64,000 nucleotides of DNA from Phymatolithon calcareum (Eukaryota > Rhodophyta > Florideophyceae > Hapalidiales). This document shows positions 41,551-53,091 of this stretch, piece by piece. The notes below the pieces were generated by a model. The model saw only the letters and a list, made by a program, of their open reading frames with translations. It was not told the DNA's origin and did no database searches. Position 1 is the first letter of the stretch. Every line of letters begins with the position of its first letter. Both the position numbers and the translations under genes were made by a program. The stretch lies in contig OZ345375.1 of the NCBI GenBank assembly GCA_977006965.1, forward strand, positions 620,001 through 684,000. Reading direction: 5' to 3'.

Positions 41551-42212
41551 GAAGAATGCAAGATCCACCATGTGAGATACGCATAATTGGAATATTCAAG
41601 GAAGGGCTGACCATTCAAAATGCATCCAGGTGTACAAAGCTCTACTCCGGCCAGACTGGGAATACGCAATGCATCTAATGCCATGGCCAAAAACGTTCTG
41701 ACCACCACAAGGAAGTTGAACAAACATTCTTCAGCCGAGTGTTCGGACCAACGGAAAGAAAAAGTACAGACGGACTCCGCATTTTGTGCCGAATGTAAGC
41801 TCCAAACCAAAGACGGGAGATCCTTTCTTGCAAGATTCTGAGGAGGACAATGGCGAGAGAAAAATGGAATTTAAAAATCCGCCTGAAAACTCAAACACGC
41901 AAGAGCAGTCTACAATGAGTGACATTGTCGCGATGGATATCAGAGAACCATTTTTTGAAGAAGCCAAACAGATTCAATAGAAAAAGTCTGCGGAAAAGCA
42001 AGGACATCGCCTTGAACTGAAGAGGAAAAGAATAATCCCGTAGGACAAATCAAGCGAGCTGCCAGCAATCCTCAAATTCCCAGACGGACACGAACGCGCT
42101 GTTTTTCAGATTAGTGACACTGACCTGTCATTTAGAAGAATAGGGACACTGAATTGCCTTTTTCGCGATTAGTGACACAGACGCGAGAATTAGTGATACT
42201 GAAAATATGCGT

Positions 42213-43516
42213 CCATTTCCTAATCTGCCTTCAGGCGGAAAAAGGCAAAACTGCGGCGAGAAGGGACCACAGTCCACCCATTCGCATCACCCACGCTTCG
42301 CCCCATGCCTTGCTCACCCATCCGGTATATGCTGTATCGATGAGCTGAGAAACGACTGCAAAAATGTTGAGGTAACCCACCGTCTGTTCAGTTACGACAG
42401 ATAAAAAAGGAGTAACAATGAAGGAAAGAGTAAGAAAGATGCTTGTCGAGAAGCTCAGTGCCATTTAAGGGAGCGCAAACGTACTTTCCGCGATTAGCTT
42501 TAGTAGAAGTTTTCACCGTCAATGCAGGAGGAATCGTTAACAGCACGGTGAGCGGAATTGCGTACGCAGCAACCACAAGGTTCCCCAAAAAACCCTACGT
42601 GTTCCCGCAAATACAAGAATTATTTCTCCGTAGAGCGAAATTACCATCCCAAACAACTTGTCCGGGTTCACCAATTTCAGCATGCGTTGGTACGCAGCCG
42701 CTGTCACAATGCTCAACAACGCACGCACGGTACAGACTGTACCAACCACCGCCATCCCAAGCTCATATCTTTTCTTGGCCGCCACACTTCCCTCGGGGTC
42801 CCTTTGAAGAACAAAGGAACCAATCCACGCCCAAGCACTTGGAAGAACACAGAAAAAAGCAAAAAATCAGAGTGCAAACGCGCCACCGACACGCCACAGC
42901 CACCCCGGGGTGCCTCGCAAGTTTGCTAATAGCCCCTTCGGTACCTTGGCAAGTTTCGAACAAAGCCCTTCGTGTTCGGCAGAGTTTTCGTCAGAATGCG
43001 GAAGTTTTTGTTGCTCTTCATTTGCCACAACGATCATAGTAACGCTCGTACAAATATACGCAATCGCAGTGAGCAGAAACAGAAACCGTAGATGCACTAC
43101 AGGATCCTTGTAGCGCATGAGGATGAGGTTGATGGAAAAGTCACCAAGACTGACTATTACAACGGTGGCACTCTGCACGGCATGTTGCTGCCGTTCCGGT
43201 ATGAGATCACCTTGCAAAACACGCACTGTGCTCGCTCGCATGCACGCCGTCATCCCGTTAACATCAGTACTAGTCGAATGGAAAAAAGCGGGTGCGCATG
43301 GCACTTACCCGGAAACATCGAAGTATTAATGGAAAGATCCATAACCGCAAACGAAGCAACAGCGATGACGTGTGTGGAAATATGCTTGGCGCCTTGAAAT
43401 GATCGACGCCGTACTATAATACGGCCTCGATCTCGCCCGCAATGGAAACTACATCATCCCAGAGAGGGTATCAATAGCGCCGGCGATGATGAATGGATGT
43501 CGACACCCAAATGACA
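42213..43516 (-). pseudogene. Truncated sugar-transporter pseudogene, copy A
   Basis: Minus-strand relative of the gene at 34198-35824, starting abruptly at the RLGRRRPF region (here FGCRHPFIIAGAI) and running to the C-terminus (GGLWSLLAAVLPFSA stop). It lacks about 110 N-terminal residues. Damage: a stop and loss of frame just after SGMM, and a frameshift around VFWG. Both intron positions still have donor and acceptor sequence (PG|gtaagt...gcacag; AAA|gtacgt...aacag), so the copy arose at DNA level, not from mRNA. It continues upstream into gene X with the same junction as copy B. Confidence 0.85.
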
Positions 43517-43712
43517 AACATATCGCGTCTACGAATTTCATTAACTTTGTAGAGGTATGGGGAGTGGCGCTCTGACTTCTCATAGATTGTTCCCGAAGCC
43601 TCCGTGTACTTCGAAATGGCGAGGGTGACGTCGAAAAAACGATACCAGTCACCGTCACTGGGCCTTTCTTTTTGGGAAAACATCCGATTTAACTGTTTTA
43701 GGAAGCGCTCGC

Positions 43713-44780
43713 TGTAGCGCCCGCTGTTATGTCGCTGTCCCAAGGCGGTCTCTTTTTCCTCTCGCGACTGTACGCCGCACAACTGTGATCTCGATAGTCA
43801 TGCTGCTCGTAGTAGGTGATCTGTTGGGCCATACTTGCACGTGTCTCTCGTGTGTCTATGCGCTGCATCGCTGTCTTTTGCGTAGGTTGTAGTATATAAG
43901 CTAGTTAGTTCCTTCCTCTGAGTAAAGGAAGGTGGGGGAGTTCTGGATTTCGGCTCGATTGCTTGGATCAAGCACGCGCAATGTTCGCCTGACAGTCCCT
44001 TCGACCACGCGGAGTCGGAGCTCTTCCCAACCTTCTTGGACGCAACCGTTTCGGCGCGCAAGCCGGTGCGTCGACAACCGCGTTCAAGTTTACCTTTCCC
44101 TTTTTCGTGCGTCCGTGCGAAGGTCGACGGCCAAGCCATGGTCGCCGCCTAAAGACGGCGTCGTTTTCTCCTTCCTTTCTCTTTTGCCTTTCGTCATGTC
44201 GTAAGCGGCGCAGTGGACGTCCGTTCGACTAGTCTCCACGCTTATTCTTCTTCGTTTCCTCGAAGGCCCGCGCTCGTGTTCGTCCACACGATCGCTGGAG
44301 TTACCGTATAGCAATCTTGCCCGTTTTGTGTTGCAAGTTGCGCTTATCATCTGGACCTAAGTGCTCCTCACGTCGAGCTTCCGAGGCCCTGTTCGGCGTA
44401 GCCTCGCCCTCGTATCTCATCCATGCGACCGCTTTTGTTCCCGCAAAGCTGTGGAGTGTCCTCCGTGACCTGCATTACCGACTTCGCCCTGGTTCAAGTC
44501 GCGTCTATCTCTATTCACCCTCATCTACCTCGTCAAGCTTCTGAAGCCCTGTTCGGCGTAGCCTTGCGCTCGTGTTCTACGTTCACGACCGCTTGTGTTC
44601 CCGCAAAGCCATGGAGTACTACGATTGTGGACGCCTATTTTGTCCGCTGGTCTGGAGGTTTTGTTTGCTTGTCTTTCTTTCCTTCTCTTTTGTCTTGTCT
44701 CTCCCGCTCTTTTCGTCTCTCTCCTCTCTTGGGCTTTTCTCTCCCATGTGGCGTCGGGTTCTTTGGAGCCTGGCGCTACA
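43713..44780 (+). mobile_element. Solo LTR of an LTR retrotransposon, 1068 bp
   Basis: Begins TGTAGCGCC and ends GGCGCTACA, so it has TG...CA ends within a 9-bp inverted repeat, and is flanked by the 5-bp duplication ctcgc (43708-43712 and 44781-44785). The paralogous block B has the empty site with a single ctcgc at 62066-62070. No coding domains lie inside, as expected for an LTR left by recombination. A duplicated segment inside (ccctgttcggcgtagcctcg at about 44389 and its relative at about 44549) shows internal repetition of about 160-170 bp. The TATA-like box places transcription on the plus strand. Confidence 0.92.
43893..43900 (+). promoter_or_regulatory. TATA-like box in the solo LTR
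   Basis: tatataag about 180 bp into the LTR, a plausible core promoter for the lost retrotransposon. Confidence 0.45.
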
Positions 44781-45290
44781 CTCGCTGCTTCGAACGTGTC
44801 CGACAACATCGCGAAGCATGGGAGTCCTGTCCTACCGCGAGATGTCTCGCACCTTTAGACACACGCGCTGGGCACCGTTCACCATTCCCTCCAGTTGCAT
44901 CTTCATATCGACGCCGTGGTCGAAGGTAATGCCATCGCCCACATCTGCGGACTGATATTCCCATTTTCCGAACTTGTCCGGGTCCGGCGCGGGCAGCAAT
45001 TCGTCGACCAGCGATTTGTCATAGAAGTCTGGTGAGCCCGCATCGTCGACAACTGCTGCGACGATACCACCAGTCAGATTCGCACCCGCGTAGTCGACAT
45101 TGTATTCGTAGTTGCCTATGGTCCCCGAGGCAGCGCGATCGAAGGGATCATAGTGCATCGTGAATATTGACAAAAAAGGATCGAAGATGACTCGGGGCGA
45201 TCGTGCCGAGTCATCCCAATTGCGGAGTGTGAGGAAGGAAAAATAGTCGGATTGGCCCGAAATTAGTGGTGTGCCGCAGTACTTGCTGGA

Positions 45291-45588
45291 AGAAGAGGAA
45301 GAAAGATAGATTTTTATTCAAAAGGTGCCAACGCATGTGCTGACGCTTGGGGTAACTTTCCTAGTAGTGCGAAGAAGTTTTGATTGGATTCTGTGTGAAG
45401 AAGAATTTCTTTTTTTGTTGCCGTAACACCGATTCAATGGACTACGAAAACCCACCTCTAGTCCCTTCGGAACGTCGAGGGGAAAATTACTCCACTGTCT
45501 GTTATCAGATGAAGACAGAAATGAGATACAGCAACAGATGCTGTCATCCCGTCTTATCTCTTTTCACTGTATGTTCTTAAAGTCTCAT
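45291..45588 (-). repeat. Family-E repeat at the 5' edge of block A
   Basis: Starts (gaa)n then agatagatttttatt, with the landmark ccaacgcatgtgctgacgctt; it continues about 300 bp to cttaaagtctcatggg. The same repeat sits in the same place beside block B (62524-62813), so it was duplicated with the block. Confidence 0.75.
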
Positions 45589-46437
45589 GGGCACTGCGGT
45601 TGAACTTGAAGTGTGACAGCAACGATTGATTTTCTACTTGGAAATATTCTCTGTTCAATCACACATGAATGCTACTTTTCGCGACTGCGATATCCACGGG
45701 AATATGTGCTATTTACCTTCTACTGCCAACATGTGCTTCCATCTGCTCGTGGACTGAAGGCAGTACTTGACGTCATACTGATCTAGATGTCCGGCTGTTC
45801 CTCTACATACTGTGGAAAATCCAACACCGGTACATTCGACGGTACAGCTAATAGCAGTCCTGGAGTCATTCACTTTCTTTCTGACCTATAAGTGTCGCCC
45901 CGAGCACAAGCATACGACTTCGTCATCACTCCTAGTGACCCATTCGAAAAAGAAGGACGTGGTTCTGAGTGCGTAATAAGAAGACCTTGGCGAATAGGAA
46001 ATCGATTTCTATCCTGAGGCGATAGCCCAGCTCGACCGCGGAGTTCACCGTCTTGCGTCTATCATTGTTGAACGCAGTGAAACCTCTTCACAACCCGAAA
46101 TTTGGTATCTGATCACCAGATTTACTATGAGAGCTCTAAGAATACAGCTTACATCGATCCCTACTAATCGGCGCAGATTAGACAATCTCAGCCTCTTTTT
46201 TCTTTCCGTGATGGCATCCTGAAAGAGATTATCGCCCCGAAGCGACCATTGCCAATAATATGACTATTAGTTCTTCTCATCGATTTTACTTTTTAGTGGA
46301 ATCATTGGACGAGGACGTTCGCTGGAGGCTGCGAGAAACGCACCTTTTTCAATTTACTGATTACTCTCCACGCCCTACAACACGGAAGAAGCCGGCTTTA
46401 ATTTGGACTAGATAACATCAAATCCTGGAATAAAGGA
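45589..46437. other. No gene recognised
   Basis: Unassigned sequence. 46270-46340 shares a short match with the dispersed repeat at 56825 and 63530 (tcatcgattttactttttagtgg...cgttcgctg). Confidence 0.4.
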
Positions 46438-49400
46438 TTAGGCGGCAAGAGCGGGCGCTGGCGCCTTACAGTAGTGTCAACATGCAACCGACAATCTTTC
46501 GCTTATTTTTAGATGATACAAGTGGCTCCGTTTCGACGCTTCGCGCCGTTGACGTCTGCGTATTTCGAGATATTATTTTTTAAAATAAAATTAATAAGAG
46601 TTTTATACATAGAGCTGAGATATTAGGTCCATGTTTCCATTAAATAAAGCTACATATTTATATACATATTATAATAGTCTAAATATTTACTAAATTCTAC
46701 ACACTATTTATCAAAGAAACCGATTCACAAATATAGCGTTTATTTATAACTAACATTTCTACGAAAGGGCCTCTCCGTAAACTACATTTCGAGTCAGGTT
46801 ATCTGTCCTTGTCTTGCACACCGTCAATTTTCTTGGATCGGTTACTCGAGACTCACCGACGTACAGCTGACCGTGCGCAAAACAGTTATCAGACAAGTCA
46901 AGTCCAAGCTTTCCTCCAAACGACTGGCCCTGTGCCTTATTGATAGTCATCCCAAAGCAGACCCGTATAGGAAACTGCGTTCTCTTGAACCCGGGTACTG
47001 GTAAGGTATCGTCCCCTGGACCACATGGAACTCTTGGCAATGTGAGCCGGTTTCCAGCATGAGAGCCTACAGCTATTCTCAAGTGGAGAAGGTTGGTCGA
47101 CATGTGCTCCACAATATACCTTGCACCGTCAACATGACCTTTCCTTGGACACATGTTGCGAAGAAGCATTACCATGAATTCCTTTTTGAGCTTAATACAG
47201 TGGTCAGGAAGTGCAGAGCCAGCTGTGAGAGTATTCAAGAGCTCAACAGGGTATCTCAATGCGTTCTGTTCTGCGTCATCAACAGTATCCGCACTAAGAA
47301 AGGCCTCGAAGCTCCCTGGAATTCTTGAACCGACGATTTCATTTATTTCTCTAAGCCTGGCGTTCTTAGTAGAAAGAATTGACCTGGATGTAAGCCAGTT
47401 CACATCCGAGTAGTGCGAATCGATACCGTCAAAGACCTCACCACAGAGATCTTTTATCGATGCAACCTTCTGAACAGACTCAGGAAGATCTACCAAATCT
47501 CCTTCTGTGACTTGAAGACGTCCCTCTCCAAGTCGTAGAAGATAGTCTGGGAACTGTAAGGCTGTCTTATCTGCATGAGGATCGTTTCGGAGAGATGCCA
47601 GACGCATGTTCTCAGTCAATCGAAGCCTACATAATTGTGCGTAGAGAGCTGAAGACTTCACGCATACATGCACGATATGAGCTCTCGATTCACCTTGAAT
47701 GACAGCAAGAATCTGTCTTAAGTCACCAGAGAATAGCACGCATTTTCCCCCAAATGGAAATCTAGATCTCATTATGTCCCTCAGAGAGCGGTCCACAGCT
47801 TCGACACAGTACCTGTGACACATTACGATCTCATCCCAAATGATTAAATCAGTAGCCCTCAGGTCAGGCGCCAGTTGCGACGTAGCAGAAATGTTACACG
47901 TGCTCTCTGCTGTGCAAGGAATTGGTATCTTGAAGGTTGAATGAGCAGTTCTTACTCCATGCAAAAGTACCGCTGCAACTGCAGAGCTTGCAACTGCAAT
48001 GACCCTCTTCTCTCGAAGTCGGAGAAAAGTCATGAATGGCTCGTGTCACAAACGTCTTGCCGGTTCCACCTGGAGCATCCAAGAAAAATACACGGGATTG
48101 TCCACTGCTTGCTACACCATCGTGAGAAACAGGTGCGCCAAGATTTGCTGATGAAACTCCTGGAAGAACACAGCCGACAACAGAATCGAAGACAGTTTTC
48201 TGGGCTGCATTTAAAAGTGGCAGTGCCTCATCCACTGCTCTTTGCAGGTGATCAGGATCTGATTCTACTTCCTCAGACTCCATCATCAAAGCAGGAAGAT
48301 CTTGTTGAGGTTGCGGTAGCTGAAACAATTCCAAACTAAAGTTTCCCATGGACAAAAGAGACTCTTGAACTTCAAGAAGAACATAAGACAGCGCGACGTC
48401 TTCGACTCTTAATGACGTCAAGTTCCCCCTATGACGTGCCCGAATATCTGATACAAATAGGCTCTTGTGCTCTTCCCAAAGCGACAGCGGATCAGAGGGC
48501 TCACAATACGCAAGAATGGTTGCAAGAACGTGCGGAAGCGGAACAAATTGGGAAGCAAATGCTTCCTCCAAAGCTCTTTTCCACTCAGCGTCGTCTGCCA
48601 GTAATCCTCGACGAATGCAGGCTTCTCGAAAAGAATCACATACCTCGCCATCAACCGTTCGCATATCTGAAAACGATTTTGTGCCGGTAACATGGAAAAC
48701 AAGCAAGCGGAGGTAGTAGCGCTCTCCTTCACGAGGACTTGCAGTGTAGAGACGACCGACGATCTCTTCTCCCGATCCTGTGAAGCTGTACTGCGGTGAG
48801 GATGAAGACGACTCAGCTCCGTGTCTTATACAAAACTTGGCTCGTGGCTTCCACACTTTGTCGGCGCTTCTCCAGGTGAAAAAACGTGGATACTCATCAC
48901 AACGCACATGCTGAGCACCGGGGTATTTAGCGTTTAATTTAAACCACTCTGTCAGTTTTGTTTTTGGTTCTCGAAAAAGACGCAGTCTGTTCCTCCCCCT
49001 CTCGAAAGTAAACAGTATGGTGGCCTTCTGAGTGAAATTCAAGGCGAAAGACTGGCGGCTTGTTGTCCAAGATGTCAAATCCAAGAGTTCTCCAAGGTGC
49101 CTCTGATGCAGACACATATCGAGCATCTCGGAACATATCTATCTCATTGAGTGAACCTGTTTCCTCGACTATGTGCATAGTGATTCGGTCAGTTCCCTTG
49201 CAAATGTACTTGAACAGATACTTAATACCGCCCACACGGGAAACGCAGAGCTCAACATTGATATGTCAGTTGAACATTCTTAACAGCTGCCGATTGTGTG
49301 CAATCACGCAAGAATTGTCCACCTCCTGTTCCGGATTCCCGCGTACAGGCCGAGCGGCTCTCTCTCCACCTTCCTCAGGACTCCTCCTCCGATACGATAT

Positions 49401-50998
49401 GTAGTGCTCGCTCTCAGATTGCTGAGTCTCCGATCGGAACGACTTCGGAAATTTCTTTTTGCACCCATTGTCTCCCATGCAGACTGATCCGGGATTATGC
49501 GACCCACACGGGTTGTGGATCATGTGCTTGAGTACTAGCTCTCGAAGCTGCCGATAGTCTGCAGAAGGAAGCTCTGCAGATATGATTTCGTCCACTGCTG
49601 CAGGATTCCGAAGAGTATTCTTAGATACCTCGTGCAATATGAAGATGCAGTGCGCATGCGGCAAGCCTCTCTTCTGGAACTCGATGACCCGTACATGAGC
49701 AACAACCTTCCCGAATATCTCTTGTATGAGAACTGTTTCCACCAATGCTTTGAGTTTCAATTTGAACACTCTAGCACAAAGATCTGGCCTGTCTTGTGGA
49801 GACTGGCCCGGCAGTAGACATCGCAGAATCTCGGGCCAGTTTGGGTTGCAAGTCATAGTCAAGAATATGTCCAGGTCACCGAGCTTGTTCGAAGTGGCAA
49901 TGATATCGTGCATATTCTGGCGCATGTAGCGTTCACCTCCGACATATGTCGATGGAAGTACAATTAACCTTCCAGATCTAACAGCTTCAGACTCATGAAA
50001 TGGACCTCCAGCGTCTCCAAGAAGCTCTTGGAGCCTTGTATAGTTCTCCACTCGAAGCTTATTCTGATTGTGAAGCAAGAAAGACAACCTCTCTGCATCT
50101 ATCTTACAGTATTGGTCAACCAAGTACTGCTGAAAGAGCCGGCACCCTGCAAGCACAGTAGTAAACTCACCTTGTCTCTGAAACATATGCCACCTGTAGA
50201 ACATCAGGCATGTGAGCTTTTTCTGTTTGTCTCCGTGTGTGTACTTCATTTCTGGATTCCATCCATCTCTACCGTTGGGAAAGAGCATGACGTAACTCAA
50301 AGGATCGTAGGACCTGTGAGTCACATTGACTTTGCCCAAAACTTCGTTCCCATTGGAGTTGAGAGACCCACGCTTTCGTACAACTATATCACGCCTGCCA
50401 ACCATTCCGTACTCGTTTCCAGGTATCAATGCAGCGATCTCAGAGCAAGAGGGCCCATTGTATCGACGCACATGCTCATTAGCAGGTCAATTGTCCGCAT
50501 GGATGACTATGCGTTACTGAGCGGTCGATGCGCCTTCGCTGATCCAATCACGGAGGCACATAAAGCTTTGAACGTACGGGTTGTGCTGCTGCAACATGTT
50601 GGCAAGCCTTGTCATGAGAGATGGATTGACTCTAGCAACATTCCGAGATCGAAGCTCAGACTGCACGTCGAAGTCTGTACCGTAACAGTATACGGAAAGA
50701 AACGCAGGATCTCTGCCAGGGGCAGCCTGCAGACCACCAAGGAAATGGTGGATGCGGCCTTGCAGTGTCATCGTCGGGTTGAATCCAGACTGTCCTTCAC
50801 CCCTGGATACCGATTTAGCGTGGACGGAGGCCATGCATAGAGCATTGTTGTAGCGCACAATCTTCCTACGAAACGTTTTCGCTTCAGTAGTGTTCTCAGT
50901 GAACAGCTTTTTCAAAGGCTGTGGAGGATTTTTCAGTGACAAAATATTCTCCGTGGTGATACGGCCTCCCTGGAAGCAATTGGAGAACACTGGATGAC
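46438..50998 (-). mobile_element. Helitron, decayed autonomous copy
   Basis: The minus strand encodes a Rep-helicase over about 4.2 kb. The proposed 3' terminus is at 46438: on the minus strand GGCGC-CA-GCGCC hairpin-capable sequence, about 11 bp, then CCTAA followed by T, fitting the CTRR end and A^T insertion rule of Helitrons. The 5' TC end is not identified; 50998 is only the upstream limit of recognisable coding sequence, so the real element extends towards 51-51.7 kb. Confidence 0.8.
46759..50998 (-). pseudogene. Helitron Rep-PIF1 helicase
   Basis: Minus-strand order: N-terminal region FSNCFQGGRI and YNNALCMASV (50.99-50.85 kb), RIVIHADN-stop-PANEHVRRYNG (about 50.47), the HUH nuclease motif GLPHAHCIFIL (about 49.66), HINVELCVSRVGGIKYLFKY with the tyrosine motif KYLFKYICKG (about 49.2), a linker (EPKTKLTEWF), then PIF1-type helicase with Walker A APGGTGKTF (about 48.06), IIWDEI, and terminal QLYVGESRVTD (about 46.85). 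Three nonsense codons (50511, 50484 and 49268 areas) lie in one otherwise continuous frame, and frameshifts occur near 48.98 and 48.02 kb. A pyrimidine-rich acceptor (…tttttgtcatccag) at about 50985 suggests an upstream exon. Confidence 0.88.
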
Positions 50999-51752
50999 AA
51001 AAATGTAAATGTTACTTCATACAGCCAATATAAAACTGGGGATTGCCGAGTGATCCCTCACCTCAGCGTGTATCCACCCTGTTGAACCTTATCTTGTAAA
51101 AATGTAACCAATGAGAATCAAAAGAGACACCGACAGACACACACAGACAGCGATTTTAGAAGTAGTGGATCATAACACTTGAAAATGATAGACAAACGGA
51201 ATTTTGATATGATTCGAGAATTTAAAAATTTTAAACGTGTTCGTGTCCGCAACTAGTTTCTTCGCTTCGGCAATTGCATTGAAATTGACTACGATTGTCA
51301 ATTCGAGGGGTTAGGCTAAACTTTGGCGACGTACATTGAGTCTATCTTTATAGTGAATAGAAAACTTAGCAATGTTATATCATTAAAATAGGAAATGCCG
51401 TAGTGTTTCAATCAAAAAAGTTATGCGGAAAAAACGACGTTTACAGCACCCTTTTCGTTTTGGGATGCACTTTTTTGTCATGTGCCAAAATTTATGGTCT
51501 AGTATGTTACAACTTTCGTTAATCTCCTCAGCTCTCCTATTAGAAAGCTAGATAAAATTGGAGAGCAGTCCACAGATAAAAGGAAAAAATTGCCGTCAAA
51601 GTTCTGCATTTTGCTTGCACAAACGAACAGTTGATTATGTTTTACTTGCATTGAAAGTTACATGCCTTCAGATTTTTGAATTCTTCAACACCAATGCAAA
51701 TATTTCTCTGACTACGATCTAATAATAGTCATAAATGTGCATATTATTTTTC
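50999..51752. other. Probable Helitron 5' part, no frame
   Basis: AT-rich, without recognisable coding sequence. It should include the missing Helitron 5' end or an intron of its gene. Confidence 0.35.
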
Positions 51753-51826
51753 GAGGAAATTCCCTACATGGACCGAAAAAGGTGGAAAATTTCTCTAAAT
51801 CGGCACCTGTTGCAAAACCCACTACT
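51753..51826. repeat. Left 74-bp terminal inverted repeat
   Basis: Starts gaggaaattccctacatgg. Pairs with 56048-56121. Confidence 0.88.
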
Positions 51827-51929
51827 AGATACAAAGAGTACTCTATAAAAATAAACTTGTCAGAAAAAGCAATTTTTTTCCTGTGCTACCCTCTATGCTT
51901 TAGCTCCTCGTGTCAAGTAGCATCTCCTT

Positions 51930-52530
51930 CATCGCAGACTGCGAGGTCAATTATCATGGACTGCGTCCCGTTGTGGATGTGTTTTCCCTTCGCCTCAACA
52001 ATATTGTGGATGCTCGGCTTGGAGCATGTCTGCGAGAAGTGACTGGTGTTTCCGCACGAGGAGCAGTGACGGGCCCTCATTTTGGACGGCAAGTAGGGCT
52101 CTAGCGCTTGCGGCCCGTCTTAGCGACAAGGATAAACGGCACCAAATCATCCTGTACTAGCTAGTCACCAGTTACTCCAACAAGAGTGATGCTGCCTTCG
52201 TGTTGCTTAGCCCACGTTCTAAACAGCCATACGTCCCCGAACAAGTTCTGTTCCAGTGGTCGAACGAGACCCGATGCTGCACCAAGCGTCTAGAACCGCA
52301 CAAAAGCGCTTAGTAGCGCACGGACGTTCAGACAGAAGGCGCAAGCTGTGCACTGGCTCCAGATGAGCGCCACGCGCTGCTTGTTGCGATTTGGTACAAT
52401 ATGCGCCTTGCCAATTGACTTGTTGTGGGCGATTACGAGGTTGACAACGTCGTTAAAGTTTGCTCCAGGGTAGTCGTCTACCTCTAGCACGAGCTCCTTC
52501 CTCTCCAGAACTTCGGACGTTTTGGACGAA
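51930..52530 (-). pseudogene. CCHC zinc-knuckle protein remnant inside the pogo-like element
   Basis: Minus strand: VLEVDDYPGANFNDVVNL and NKQRVALIWSQC (52.49-52.35 kb), several stops, DDLVPFILVAKTGRKR, then HCSSCGNTSHFSQTC (52024-52068), a perfect C-x2-C-x4-H-x4-C knuckle. A basic GRKR run followed by such a knuckle is common at the C-terminus of MULE-type transposases, so a captured or nested MULE fragment is possible. Other CCHC proteins cannot be excluded. Confidence 0.5.
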
Positions 52531-53091
52531 AGCGTGATGAGTTAGCTTAGCAGTCGAATGCGATGAGGTGCAGAGTACTTTGCGTAGCGAATGAGTACAC
52601 TGTTCTCATAATATAGTCTGGCGTTTCCTGAGAGCAATCAAAAGTGATATGCTCTAATTTTCAAGACAAGTTGGAGGGGATACTGGGCTTATTCGTACTC
52701 GTGGTAATAGAAAAAACTTCCCAAAATCTGTAAAATAAAGGTGTCAATTTTGTAGTCTTGAAACGAAAATCTGGGCAAGGTGGCAATTACAGTTTAAATT
52801 GTCCTTGTGTAAATTCTCCAAAGTAAGAAGAAAATATCTAATATCTGGATGTAGTTGCAATGGTCCTTGCCAACCATGCTCATCAAAGTGCCACGTATAT
52901 ATTTTGCTGACGACTAAGAAGTTATCAGCACTGCGGCGGAGCACGAATATAGTATAAATTCAAAAGGTTCTCAGCATCAGAATCGTGGGCTAGCTTTATC
53001 TTTCACCAGTTGCTTCACCCTCATCCAATCACACTCACCCGTCTCAATCATTGAGAACTGTCATGTCTAACCAGAATAACCAAAGTATCCA

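Larger units (their letters stand above)
39400..42100 (+). mobile_element. LINE-B remnant, interrupted by three nested retroposons
   Basis: The plus strand holds RT pieces LPQGPLSPSL (about 39706) and the catalytic FVDD box in AILFVDDVLL (about 39818-39829), then after an insert TLKLTNNILIQVPEVTYLGV at 40141-40240, a 26-bp piece at 40673-40698, and from 41563 the post-RT region with GIFKEGLTIQN and, in another frame, PDWEYAMHLMPW. This order matches the uninterrupted LINE-B copy at 21090-21783. Stops and frameshifts throughout mean the element is dead. Inserts are 39938-40112, 40241-40672 and 40699-41550. Confidence 0.8.
43517..45290 (-). pseudogene. Unrecognised 'gene X' fragment, copy A, split by a solo LTR
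   Basis: Reading the minus strand from about 45290: SKYCGTPLISGQSDYFSFLTL ... IFTMHYDPFDRAASG ... DELLPAPDPDKFGKWEYQ ... KVRDISR, a TAG stop (about 44850), then PMLRDVVGHV, at which point the LTR (43713-44780) intervenes, and the rest (RFFDVTLAISKYTEASGT ... SPYLYKVNEI, after a frame change) runs to the junction with the transporter pseudogene near 43516. The acidic, glycine-rich, DPFD-containing sequence is not recognised. The TAG is shared with copy B, so the gene was already dead before duplication. Confidence 0.6.

Noticed and set aside
42213-43516. Retroposed (mRNA-derived) sugar-transporter copies
   Set aside because: Both introns are still present in copy A and the first in copy B, so copying was at DNA level.
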